A DNA stretch of 64,000 bases, from NCBI RefSeq assembly GCF_025685545.1, contig NZ_JAGSYC010000022.1, positions 1-64,000 of the forward strand, written 5' to 3'. The DNA is from Granulicella paludicola. GTDB taxonomy: Bacteria; Acidobacteriota; Terriglobia; Terriglobales; Acidobacteriaceae. Position numbers and translations under genes: made by a program. A model generated the notes under the pieces. It saw nothing but the letters and a program-made list of their open reading frames with translations, ran no database searches and was not told where the DNA came from. Below, piece after piece: positions 6,672 to 14,484 of the stretch. Position 1 is the stretch's first letter, and each line of letters opens with the position of its first letter.

Positions 6672-9086
6672 ATGATCCCGCAATCATGGAAGACCTCTGC
6701 GACTCCGACCCAACGATTCCAGACGTTCGTTACGCGTCTTCGCCCGCATCGCATCGCCGTTCTGACCAATATCGCGGAGGGAGACTGGCAGCGGAGCTGC
6801 CTGCGAATCATCGAGTTCCTTAGCCAGATTTGGGGAGGCGCGCACTCCCTTATTGTTCCGACCGATGGCGAGACAATCAGCGACACGTTTTGGGAGATGC
6901 TGTCTTCGTTCGATGCCGACATCATCTTCTACTACAAGAGAACCGGCTTCGACTTCAGCATCGAGAAGCCCGAGCGGGCCGAAGAGTATATGGCGGCGCG
7001 AATACGTGACATGATTTCACAGGGTTTCGATTCTGTACGCGCCGATGAAGAAGTGCGGAGAGACTTCCCGCGATGCACCCTAGACGATGGTTTCGAAATC
7101 TCCGAGACATTGACGAAGCAGATCCACCTTCGGCTTAGCCCGCTGCACATAGAGGATTACTTCCGGATCAATTACTTCAGCGCCAATGATGCGCCCAGCT
7201 ACCCGCTTACTGCGGTCGCTGATGTCATTCCCGCAATCGATAGCGGAACCGATCACGTGTTCGACGTCATAAACAATGCCCCCGACACCCTTTCCACGCC
7301 GCCGCCTCTGTGGCTGCTAGCCGAAGCCGGTATCGCGAACGCGACTTACCAGCGCGTGCTCGACGATAAAGGCGTCAAAACCGTTCCCAAGTTTCTGAAC
7401 ACCGATGGAGAAAGCGATCTAATCCGCTGGGGCATAAACCCGTCAGTGGCTTTCGGGCGCAATTCTCCGTTCGCTCTGTCATTGCTTGGACTGAGGAGCG
7501 TGCGGGCAACGCGATCTATGCGACACGAGGTGCCGTCCATCCTCATCGTTGGAGAAACGCTTGCGGATTTCTGTCTGTACTACGGGCTTTCACGGCTACA
7601 CGGTCGCGCGGTATGGGCTCCGGATTGGTTCATGCCAAGCCCAACTGCCTACCCGCAGCGTTTGCTATCCGTAGCTCGCAAGCTCTCGGATATGGGGAGG
7701 CACGAACACAGCAAGGGCATCGCGATCATGAGCGCTTCACTCCCGCGAGCAGACCTCGAAGCGCTAGTGCAGACCCTTACCCAGCCTGTGCAGCTCTCGC
7801 AATTCAGCGTGTCGGATGCGCTTGATCCTGTAACAGTACGAGCTTTGGTCGAACACCCAACGCTTTGGTACATCGCGAAAAACACGGAGCGCATGACGAC
7901 TCACATGCTCCTGAATGACCAGCTGCCAGGCACATTCGAATCGCCTGTCCCCTCGATTTTGAACGAAATAGATTCGCACAACCACCGGTGGCTCGTAGAG
8001 CTGATGTTCGACGGGCATCTTACGCCGCGGCACCCCGCGCTAGGAGGCAGTCTCGTTACCGGCCCGAATGTCGGCGAAGTACGCGCGGCAACGAACGGCG
8101 CCACCTATATGTGTCCGGGCGCGTTCGTCATGGGCTCAGACATCGAGCTGCAGATCCTCCGGCCCACCATAGCCGTTCCCGATGCCGAGCGCATCTTTCG
8201 GATCGCTCTTGCCAGCTGCGGATACGAATGCAAGGTTTCCGACAAAGGAGCTTATGCCCAGGCTACGGTCGAGAAGTTCGGCGGTCTGCGAGAACTCGCG
8301 CAGGCGTTCCGTCACGGCCATCTCTGGGCTCTCTTCCAGAAATTCCTAGATGAAAAGAAGCCGGGCGACGGCGTGCATGACGACGGTGTTTTCCTCCGAG
8401 ACAAACGTCGCTACCTAAACTTCGCTTGCTTCACGAAGATTTTGGGCGATGCGGCCTTCGCGGGCAGAATTATCGACGAGTACATCGCGAAGGGCATCCT
8501 GTACCGGGGCTTTGTCCTTCATTGTAAGCGTTGTGACGACACCTCATGGTTTTCCGTCGATGAGCTGAGTCAGCAGTTCACCTGCCGCCGTTGCGGAACG
8601 GCCCAGCAATACGAGCGGTCGAGCTGGCGTCACCCAGACGAGCCTTCGTGGTTCTATAAGCTCGACGAGATCGTGTATCAAACCGTGGTGCATGACGGAC
8701 ACGTCCCGATACTGGCCTTGGACACGATGCGCGCCAAATCGCGCGGCAGCTTCATATTCTCCCCGGAACTAGCGATTCGCAGCTTTGGCGCAAGCGAATG
8801 GGAGTTGGAGATCGACATCGCTTGCATCGCCAACGGCAAGATGTTCATCGGCGAAGCAAAGAGCAATGCCTCTCTCAAAACAGACACGAAATCGCCAAAG
8901 AAGATCGCCAACAAATACAGACATCTTGCGGAGGTCATAAGCGCCAGCGGCGTCATCTTCAGTACGAGCCAGCTTAGTTGGGACGCTACAAGCACACAAG
9001 CGATCGACGAGCAGTTCGCACCCTACCCGTACCTCACGGTTCGGCGCCTATGCGAAGCAGACCTGTACGCGCAGCCTCCGGCATAA
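6672..9086 (+). CDS. large protein with zinc ribbon and PD-(D/E)XK-like nuclease domain
   Basis: An 804-residue protein of no named family. N-terminal region: RIAVLTNIAEGDWQRSCLRI and a Rossmann-like flavour (IIFYY, SILIVGETLADF). Near residue 620 there is a zinc ribbon, CKRCDD with a matching CRRCG about 28 residues later. The C-terminal 130 residues contain ELEIDIACIANGKMFIGEAK, the spacing of a PD-(D/E)XK nuclease active site (D, then ExK). The ATG at 6672 is preferred because earlier codons overlap the DUF6362 gene antisense. A 130-residue gene follows after 50 bases. Size, nuclease-like C terminus and position on an ICE suggest a defence role; this is inference. Confidence 0.6.
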   Translation: MIPQSWKTSATPTQRFQTFVTRLRPHRIAVLTNIAEGDWQRSCLRIIEFLSQIWGGAHSLIVPTDGETISDTFWEMLSSFDADIIFYYKRTGFDFSIEKPERAEEYMAARIRDMISQGFDSVRADEEVRRDFPRCTLDDGFEISETLTKQIHLRLSPLHIEDYFRINYFSANDAPSYPLTAVADVIPAIDSGTDHVFDVINNAPDTLSTPPPLWLLAEAGIANATYQRVLDDKGVKTVPKFLNTDGESDLIRWGINPSVAFGRNSPFALSLLGLRSVRATRSMRHEVPSILIVGETLADFCLYYGLSRLHGRAVWAPDWFMPSPTAYPQRLLSVARKLSDMGRHEHSKGIAIMSASLPRADLEALVQTLTQPVQLSQFSVSDALDPVTVRALVEHPTLWYIAKNTERMTTHMLLNDQLPGTFESPVPSILNEIDSHNHRWLVELMFDGHLTPRHPALGGSLVTGPNVGEVRAATNGATYMCPGAFVMGSDIELQILRPTIAVPDAERIFRIALASCGYECKVSDKGAYAQATVEKFGGLRELAQAFRHGHLWALFQKFLDEKKPGDGVHDDGVFLRDKRRYLNFACFTKILGDAAFAGRIIDEYIAKGILYRGFVLHCKRCDDTSWFSVDELSQQFTCRRCGTAQQYERSSWRHPDEPSWFYKLDEIVYQTVVHDGHVPILALDTMRAKSRGSFIFSPELAIRSFGASEWELEIDIACIANGKMFIGEAKSNASLKTDTKSPKKIANKYRHLAEVISASGVIFSTSQLSWDATSTQAIDEQFAPYPYLTVRRLCEADLYAQPPA

Positions 9087-9136
9087 TGTTTGCGCAGTCC
9101 TGATAGGATTCGAGCGAAGCAACGTATCGAGGAATT

Positions 9137-9529
9137 ATGGCAAATGAACTCGCAATCACCGTCCCCGCTCTGCTTGGTCTTCTGGCCTACTTTCAGCATG
9201 ACCGTCATCACGATGAAGACCATGGTCTGAAGACGGATGAGAAGCGGAAAGATGCCTTGCAGGCCATGCAGCTCGCACTCGCGACGACGATCAAGTACCA
9301 AGAAGCGCAGCCCAACGGTGTTGATCGAGAGAAAGAGAACGAGCTGGCTGATCTTTGGCGGACGGCAGCGATCAAGTCGCAAACCTACATCGGCGAAGCA
9401 ACGCCTTGGAATCTTGAGAAGGCGACCTACTGGAGCAACCGGCTGAAAGAGCCTGATGAAAGCCTCCGAGAGAGGCAACTCGACATCGCATCGGTTCAGA
9501 AGCGGATTGACGACCTGATCCTTCAGTAG
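9137..9529 (+). CDS. small hypothetical protein downstream of the nuclease-like gene
   Basis: A 130-residue protein that begins with a short hydrophobic stretch (ITVPALLGLLAYF, residues 7-19) and continues as a charged, mostly helical protein. A good GAGGA site lies before the ATG. It is 50 bases downstream of the 804-residue gene on the same strand, so cotranscription is likely. The N-terminal hydrophobic segment might anchor it to the membrane. No family recognised. Confidence 0.6.
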   Translation: MANELAITVPALLGLLAYFQHDRHHDEDHGLKTDEKRKDALQAMQLALATTIKYQEAQPNGVDREKENELADLWRTAAIKSQTYIGEATPWNLEKATYWSNRLKEPDESLRERQLDIASVQKRIDDLILQ

Positions 9530-9987
9530 CAAAAAGGCATAGTTCCGCTTTCCGCGAGTCCTGCCTGCCTGTCGGCACGCACGCGGAGCTGAGGAGCTAT
9601 CTCTTGACTGCCTATCGCCAGGACTGCATTTTGTTATCGAGGAGCCTTACCCCGCTGCCCCGTTGACGTCCCAACGGCAGGTCTTCTGGCATGTGTCTGT
9701 CCTGTCTATCCTGAACCCCAATAGCGGCAATTCAGGCGGTCGGAAATCCTTTGCGGGCAAAGAACCGGGCAATCTTACCCCGTGGTATGCCGCAACGGGT
9801 CTCTACGGCGAGGAACACATCGATATTGCTTTTTGATTGGGGCCACGCTACAAAGAGCGCGCCTGTTTGCAGCAGGCAATACTGTTCGGGACTGCTCCTA
9901 CAGACCGAACGGTTTCTTGATAGAGCACCCCGTTGCTCCCGTCAAGGACGTAAACGTCAACGATAGGCGTGACCAGGGAGAGACCTG
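9530..9987. other. 458-bp region without a supported gene
   Basis: I examined both strands and found only short open frames without ribosome binding sites or recognisable domains. It separates two convergently placed accessory genes. Nothing further can be supported. Confidence 0.5.
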
Positions 9988-10341
9988 CTATTTCTGAATC
10001 AGGTAAGGCTTGATGGTTCGCTCGTTCTTGAACCGCCCGCTGATTCGGTAACCGTATTTTGGGATGATGTGTTCAGGCTGCAGGGCCTCGCGGGGTATCC
10101 GAGCAATCTGAACAGGCGCATCCCCGACCAAGTAAACGACGCATAGTTCATCGGCCACCAGTTGCAGGGTGTCCCGGTCAATCTCCGTCGCGTAGAGGTC
10201 GGGTATCTGGTAAAGCTTCGAACAGCCCTTCACTTCGACGCGCAGCGTGTGATCGTCTTTCTCCAGATAGAGGTCATACCCCATGTGGTTTCCACGCGCA
10301 TGCGAGACATTTGTGATGATGTATCTGAGCCGTTCGTACAT
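9988..10341 (-). CDS. short PD-(D/E)XK-like protein (EVKG motif)
   Basis: The 117-residue product contains GYDLYLEKDDHTLRVEVKGC, where an acidic residue is followed by ExK, as in small restriction-like and DUF3883-type nuclease domains. The rest is mixed alpha/beta (LQLVADELCVVYLVGD). The start is uncertain: the frame is open for at least 40 codons upstream of the ATG at 10341, so the protein may be longer or be the tail of a larger decayed gene. It may act on DNA, but only the motif supports that. Confidence 0.45.
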   Translation of the reverse strand: MYERLRYIITNVSHARGNHMGYDLYLEKDDHTLRVEVKGCSKLYQIPDLYATEIDRDTLQLVADELCVVYLVGDAPVQIARIPREALQPEHIIPKYGYRISGRFKNERTIKPYLIQK

Positions 10342-10429
10342 CTTTTCGGCTTCCGCAGGGCGCGGAGTTCGATTCGTTCTTCCATCTTTTAGCGCTCCCG
10401 CAAACAGCCTATCCGAAGCGACGCCGCGA

Positions 10430-10447
10430 AGCGTGCGCCCGCACGCT
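10430..10447. repeat. GC-rich perfect palindrome
   Basis: AGCGTGCG, a two-base centre, then CGCACGCT. It lies in the 280-base gap between the EVKG gene and the gene at 10623. It could be an operator or a protein-binding site; no function is assigned. Confidence 0.4.
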
Positions 10448-10622
10448 GACGCGAAGCGGCGGAGCGCTCACCTTCCTTGCGGTCTTATGACCACGCGCGC
10501 AAGCGCGCCTTCGGAAGCAGGTATATACTTATCAAGCAGGCACGGCTCGTCCGGTTTGCAACTTCGGCTACGGTCGAAGCAATTCCACGGCGTCTATCCA
10601 TGGCGCGCAGAGGTTACACCAC

Positions 10623-11162
10623 ATGGCTTTGCACATGAATAAGGGCACGTCTGTCCCCACGACGCCTGAACCGCAAGATCCCCTCGACAACCTATCCGAA
10701 ACGGCCAAAACCGTCAGTGCTGCAACTCGTAAGCTTTCCGAAGCGGTCGAGCAGCTGAACGAAGCCCTTAAGAAGCTCAACCTCGGCGTGGCTGCTTGGG
10801 TGGTGACGTGTCACGGCCCCGATATCCCCGGCATGGTCGAGGAAACCGAGGAAGTTGGCTACGCTAGGGTCAAAGGCAAATGGGGCGTCTGTCTCAGGCG
10901 AACGATCGAACACGCCGGACCCGATCCCGATGTGACCGAGTGGCACTTTTCCGAGGCACCCCGCGATATCCGCCAACGTGCTGCAGGGTCGCTGTCCAAG
11001 ATCGTTCCGGCCTTGCAGAAAGAAGCTGCAAAAACAGCGTCAGAACTTGATGCGCATGCCGATGACGCCTTAAAGCTAGCACAGAACATTCTTGCGGCCG
11101 CCACCAAGTCGAAAACACCCGTCTCGCTCAATCCGGCGACGTTTCAGCGGGAGGTGAAGTGA
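10623..11162 (+). CDS. hypothetical protein with coiled-coil N terminus
   Basis: A 179-residue protein. Residues 20-55 look like a coiled coil (SEAVEQLNEALKKLNLGVAA), followed by a compact mixed region (VKGKWGVCLRRTIEHAG) and a second helical stretch near the C terminus (LDAHADDALKLAQNILAAAT). GAGGTT precedes the start. Its stop overlaps the next small gene. No known family; the paired coiled coils suggest self-association. Confidence 0.55.
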   Translation: MALHMNKGTSVPTTPEPQDPLDNLSETAKTVSAATRKLSEAVEQLNEALKKLNLGVAAWVVTCHGPDIPGMVEETEEVGYARVKGKWGVCLRRTIEHAGPDPDVTEWHFSEAPRDIRQRAAGSLSKIVPALQKEAAKTASELDAHADDALKLAQNILAAATKSKTPVSLNPATFQREVK

Positions 11163-11377
11163 TGATTTCCATTTCACTATCGACCGCCCAAAGCATTCTT
11201 GCCTTCTCAGCGTTCTGTGTTGGAATAGGCGCTATTATCGTTGCGCTCTTTCGAATGAATATCGTTCGTGCAGCGGGCGTCTACAAGGGTGCTAGGCTTT
11301 CGCTTGAAGCGACGAATCAGGGTCGCAAGCCGAAGCGCCGCCGGCCTCCCAAGCCGCCTCAACTGCCGAAAGCGTAG
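11162..11377 (+). CDS. small single-pass membrane protein
   Basis: The 71-residue product has one membrane segment (ILAFSAFCVGIGAIIVALF, about residues 11-29) and a very basic proline-rich tail (KPKRRRPPKPPQLPK). The ATG at 11162 overlaps the preceding stop, with GGGAGGTG just upstream, so it is translationally coupled to the 179-residue gene. The 3' end overlaps the convergent VRR-NUC remnant by 19 bases. Function unknown. Confidence 0.5.
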   Translation: MISISLSTAQSILAFSAFCVGIGAIIVALFRMNIVRAAGVYKGARLSLEATNQGRKPKRRRPPKPPQLPKA

Positions 11378-11741
11378 GGTCTCATCGGAACGCCGTGCGT
11401 GCGTAGCGCGGCGTCAGCCTCGTCAAGCGTGTAGACGACTTCGCAAGGAAATCCCATTGCGGGTAGGTCGGCCATCATGTTGACTTTGACATCTGTGACT
11501 TTGTTCGCATCCGCTTTGCATTCTAGGAATAGCGTGCGTCCGCCCGTCCAGTGCAGCCGAGGGTCAGGATCGCCGACTTCCATGCCCATCCGCTTCAGCT
11601 TTGCGATATACGCGAAGACGTTCTTGCTGCCGCCGAGATAGGTGCCATTCAAAATGTGAAGACCCGCACGCCCGGACAGAACCTCCGGATGAAATCGACG
11701 ATGCAAGTTTGCAGCGATTCCTCTGGCTTGAGGCGTTTCAT
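11359..11741 (-). pseudogene. VRR-NUC domain gene with a one-base frameshift
   Basis: The start at 11741 overlaps the stop of the methylase gene (ATGA). The first 30 codons read MKRLKPEESLQTCIVDFIRR and then run into a stop after VFTF. In the next frame the family continues as NGTYLGGSKN, YIAKLKRMGMEVGDPDP and GRTLFLECKADANK, the last containing the VRR-NUC catalytic ExK. Adding one T to the TTTT run near 11648 restores a protein of about 127 residues. VRR-NUC proteins are Holliday-junction-type or nicking endonucleases found in phages and mobile elements. Confidence 0.75.
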
Positions 11742-12273
11742 CGGGAAGCGAGCATGGACGGCTCATCATCGAAGCCAGAAAAGACGAGTTGGGACGGGAG
11801 ATCAAGACCCCAGCAAACCGTGCTGTCGCGAACCACGCACTTGAGCCTTTGCCCGAGGGCGTCTCAAAATTCACGCGCTTCGCCATGAAGATGACCTGAA
11901 TGCCGCGCTCATGGAACAGCCTCTGTCGCTCCTTGCTATCGAACGTGGTGAGGGGCATCAACAGCGCGAATGGCTTGCCAAACTCGTAACAGCGAGCCAG
12001 AAACTTCTGCTTTACCGAGAACGGTGGGTTAGTGACGATTGCATTGAAGCGCCCGAGGTCGTAGCTCAGGAAGTCGTAGCCTTCGATGATGTCGGTACCG
12101 CTTGCTTGGAATCCGCGATCCCAGAAACCTTTCAGTAGATTGCCCTCGCCGCACGACGGCTCCCAAATTTCCCATTTCCGGTCGAGATATGGGATCAGCG
12201 GGTCGAGCGCCGACGCTGGCGTTTGGAACTTGTCAGGCGAACCAGCTCGCAGAGGCGGCTTACTCGATTTCAT
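11738..12273 (-). pseudogene. phage-type DNA methylase with a one-base frameshift
   Basis: Motif I appears as WEPSCGEGNLLKG and motif IV as TNPPF, followed by NFETPSGKGSSAWFATARF. At that point (about 11806) one T is missing from a TTT run; in the corrected frame the tail reads CWGLDLPSQLVFSGFDD and ends at a TGA (11738-11740) overlapping the VRR-NUC start. The restored protein has about 178 residues, normal for small adenine methylases of phages. Because of the two nearby shifts, the raw sequence falsely reads as a single 304-314-residue methylase/VRR-NUC fusion. Confidence 0.75.
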
Positions 12274-12548
12274 GGGCCGCGTGACAGTACGCGATACCGC
12301 CACATCCCGCGCCGCTCCGTTCCAGGTACACGCTCGCTCTGCATGCGGTAATACTGCGAAAGGTATTCGTCGCCATTGAAAGCACGTAGACGAGCGCTGA
12401 TCGAAGCTTCGGGATCACGCGTGAGATCCGCAATCTCGCGCAGGGAGCGCTACTGCCCATCCTGCATAGCCTCGAGCACACGGCGCTGTTGCTCGCCAAG
12501 ACGTTCGCAATCGAAAGCGGCATTATAGGTTTCGCCCTTCGCGTGAAT
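12270..12548 (-). pseudogene. small winged-helix/HTH gene interrupted by an amber codon
   Basis: One continuous frame encodes CERLGEQQRRVLEAMQDGQ, then TAG at 12450-12452, then RSLREIADLTRDPEASISAR and MWRYRVLSRGP. The pattern is a helix-turn-helix followed by a wing, and the TAG most likely replaces a Trp codon. The stop overlaps the methylase ATG, so the HTH, methylase and VRR-NUC genes once formed a tightly coupled operon. The start is uncertain; an ATT codon at 12548 is one possibility. Confidence 0.65.
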
Positions 12549-12577
12549 GTTCGGAAGCGGAGCGCGATACCCTTCTA

Positions 12578-12813
12578 ATGGCCATCGACGCTCTCTTTGT
12601 GCGCGAAGGAACGCATCTTGTCGCTGCTGACTACTCAGCGCAAAAGCCATTGCGACCATCAAGCTCAAGGAGACTGTCACGGCGACCATCCGGCGTCCGC
12701 GCAACCCCAAACACCACCGAAAGCTTTGGGCGCTGCTTACCGTCGTATTCGAGAACCAGACAGGCTTTGCGACGAAGGAAGACCAGAGGACAGGATTCAC
12801 TAAGTACCGCTAG
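12578..12813 (+). pseudogene. DUF1367-like fragment with a frameshift
   Basis: The first frame gives DALFVREGTHLVAADYSAQ, and after a one-base shift near 12645 the next frame gives TVTATIRRPRNPKHHRKLWA and LLTVVFENQTGFATKEDQ. This matches the N-terminal half of DUF1367, a phage protein of unknown function. The C-terminal half is missing. It partly overlaps, antisense, the upstream part of the HTH remnant. The gene is almost certainly dead. Confidence 0.6.
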
Positions 12814-12934
12814 TTGCTGTGAGACGCCTCATAAATTTGTATCCTGTAACGAAAGCGATGGTTACGGTCAACGTGATTGCTAAAGCTTGTAGCCAATGAT
12901 TGGATTCCTCCCCTCGTTCTGGAGGGAGAGGAAC

Positions 12935-13369
12935 ATGGTCACTGCGACAGGAACGAGTCCCGATGTGGAATGGACTCGAAGTGCCACCCTTCAGGCGATC
13001 CGCGAAGCGCTTGCAGCGCCATGGGACGCAATTGCAACTATGAAAGAAGTGGATTCACGCCAAATCGCCAATGCACTCAACGACAACAATCACAACGAAC
13101 ACTTCCTCGCGAGCACGGCCCATTGCGCTGGTCGATGTAGCTGTAAACTCTGCTTCCCGGGCGAGAAGCAGGCCATGGAAATGACAGAGTATGGAAAGCA
13201 TGGAAAGCCAAGAAACCGGCTTCCCACCCTTCCCACACTCTTTGGAAATCCCTTCAGGATTCCCACATTCCCACGGCCTCGACGACTGGATGTATGTCCT
13301 CATGCCCTTCTAGTCGATCCAGTGTTACCGCAAGGGGCTTGTAACGGATGTCTCAGGTCCACAGCGTAA
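12935..13369 (+). CDS. hypothetical protein with Cys-rich centre
   Basis: A 144-residue product; the start at 12935 is chosen because of the strong GGAGGGAGAGGAAC directly before it. The first 65 residues look structured (TLQAIREALAAPWDAIAT), then a Cys-rich stretch follows (HCAGRCSCKLCFPG). The Pro-rich second half (LPTLPTLFGNPFRIPTF) may be out of the original frame or non-native. No family recognised. It lies next to the decayed phage-type cassette and may share its fate. Confidence 0.4.
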   Translation: MVTATGTSPDVEWTRSATLQAIREALAAPWDAIATMKEVDSRQIANALNDNNHNEHFLASTAHCAGRCSCKLCFPGEKQAMEMTEYGKHGKPRNRLPTLPTLFGNPFRIPTFPRPRRLDVCPHALLVDPVLPQGACNGCLRSTA

Positions 13370-13384
13370 CGCATGTCCCGGTAC
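13339..13384. repeat. remnant resembling an IS481-family end
   Basis: TTGTAACGGATGTCTCAGGT is followed by a second unit, GTAACGCATGTCCCGGTAC. The same two-unit layout occurs, on the opposite strand, upstream of the IS481 transposase at about 552-590. No transposase lies here, so this looks like a solo end left by a lost element. It lies immediately downstream of the DISARM-like operon. Confidence 0.5.
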
Positions 13385-13605
13385 ACTCAGCCCCTAGCGA
13401 GGCTTGGTTTCCTTATGCGTGCGCGTTAGCGCACAGGAACTGTAGGGACGGCGTTGCGGGCAGGAACGGGCCCGCTAGAGGTAGGAGCAAAGACGCAGTA
13501 TGCGGCTGCGGCGCGGGAGGAGACGTCCTCCCGGCAAAAAGAAGTTTGTACTAGTAACTTTTTACGCGCATCTGAAGAGCTACGAAGCTGCAGGAGAACA
13601 CATGT

Positions 13606-14484
13606 CTACGGCTGCAACCGCTCGGAAATAGAAATGATAGTCTCGATCAATGTGGCAACTGGCCTAACACAAGGACCGGTCAAGGTTACACCGCATTCCA
13701 ACGAGATCTCGCGAGAGGCCAAGTTCATATTGGAAGAACCTATATAGGCTCGATCCCTATCCGACAGCACGACCTTTGCGTGAAACGTCTCTATCGCGAG
13801 ACTCTCCTTCGTTGGTCGTGGAATCGCATAACTGAATAGCTGAGAGTTGTTGCTACTAAAGTATGCCCTTCGTCGGGAGAGAAGAGTTCTGACCCTCTCT
13901 TCGGCAGCACGAACGATCAAGACACGCTGTACTGAACTCGCTGTGGTATCGAATAGACTAGCAATCCAGTCCAACCCAGGATCATCTACGAAGGGCGAAA
14001 CGACGACCAATCTCTTGGAAGCACGACTTGCAAGATCAACCAGGTTATCTTTCGTATCGTCAAGACCAGCCCATGCGAAACCCTGCCTCGGAAGGTGCTC
14101 CATCAACTTGGACGGCCGCGATGGAGGGCTGAGTGTGACATCGACTTGATTTGTGTCTTTATGAGAGTGTCGAGCGTACGCGTAACCTTCGAGAAACGCT
14201 GCCTTTTCTTCAGCCTCAACGGAACTCAATGTGAGTCGAAGACCCGAAGGCTCCTCCTTGACGATGTGGATTGAAGTGAATGCCTTTAAGATTCCTCGAA
14301 GTTGTTCTCCAAACAGATTCGCCTCTCGTGCGATGTCTTCAATGAGTTCGTGACTTTGTGTCGATGGTGACAACCTACTCCAAGCGTCCAGCAGCCTCGA
14401 AGCACCGATCGGATTGAAGGACAGAGCATCTGCGACCGCTGAATTAGGGATATTGGATCGCTGTGCGGTACGCAAAACATTCAT
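13606..14484 (-). CDS. drmC: DrmC-like phospholipase D protein (DISARM)
   Basis: The 292-residue product has one PLD active-site motif, FHAKVVLSDRDRAYIGSSNM at about residues 234-253 (HxK, D, then GSxN), and an upstream domain with a conserved DDPGLDW segment. Single-HKD PLD proteins of this size are DrmC, the third core DISARM component; its exact role in restriction is not settled. The ATG at 14484 is chosen because it overlaps the DrmB stop (ATGA). An upstream ATG at 14571 would extend into drmB. It is the last gene of the five-gene operon. Confidence 0.8.
   Translation of the reverse strand: MNVLRTAQRSNIPNSAVADALSFNPIGASRLLDAWSRLSPSTQSHELIEDIAREANLFGEQLRGILKAFTSIHIVKEEPSGLRLTLSSVEAEEKAAFLEGYAYARHSHKDTNQVDVTLSPPSRPSKLMEHLPRQGFAWAGLDDTKDNLVDLASRASKRLVVVSPFVDDPGLDWIASLFDTTASSVQRVLIVRAAEERVRTLLSRRRAYFSSNNSQLFSYAIPRPTKESLAIETFHAKVVLSDRDRAYIGSSNMNLASREISLECGVTLTGPCVRPVATLIETIISISERLQP

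Noticed and set aside
11359-12303. Apparent single methylase/VRR-NUC fusion protein
   Set aside because: The methylase tail and the VRR-NUC head are found in other frames with an ATGA overlap, so this is two frameshifted genes and not a natural fusion.
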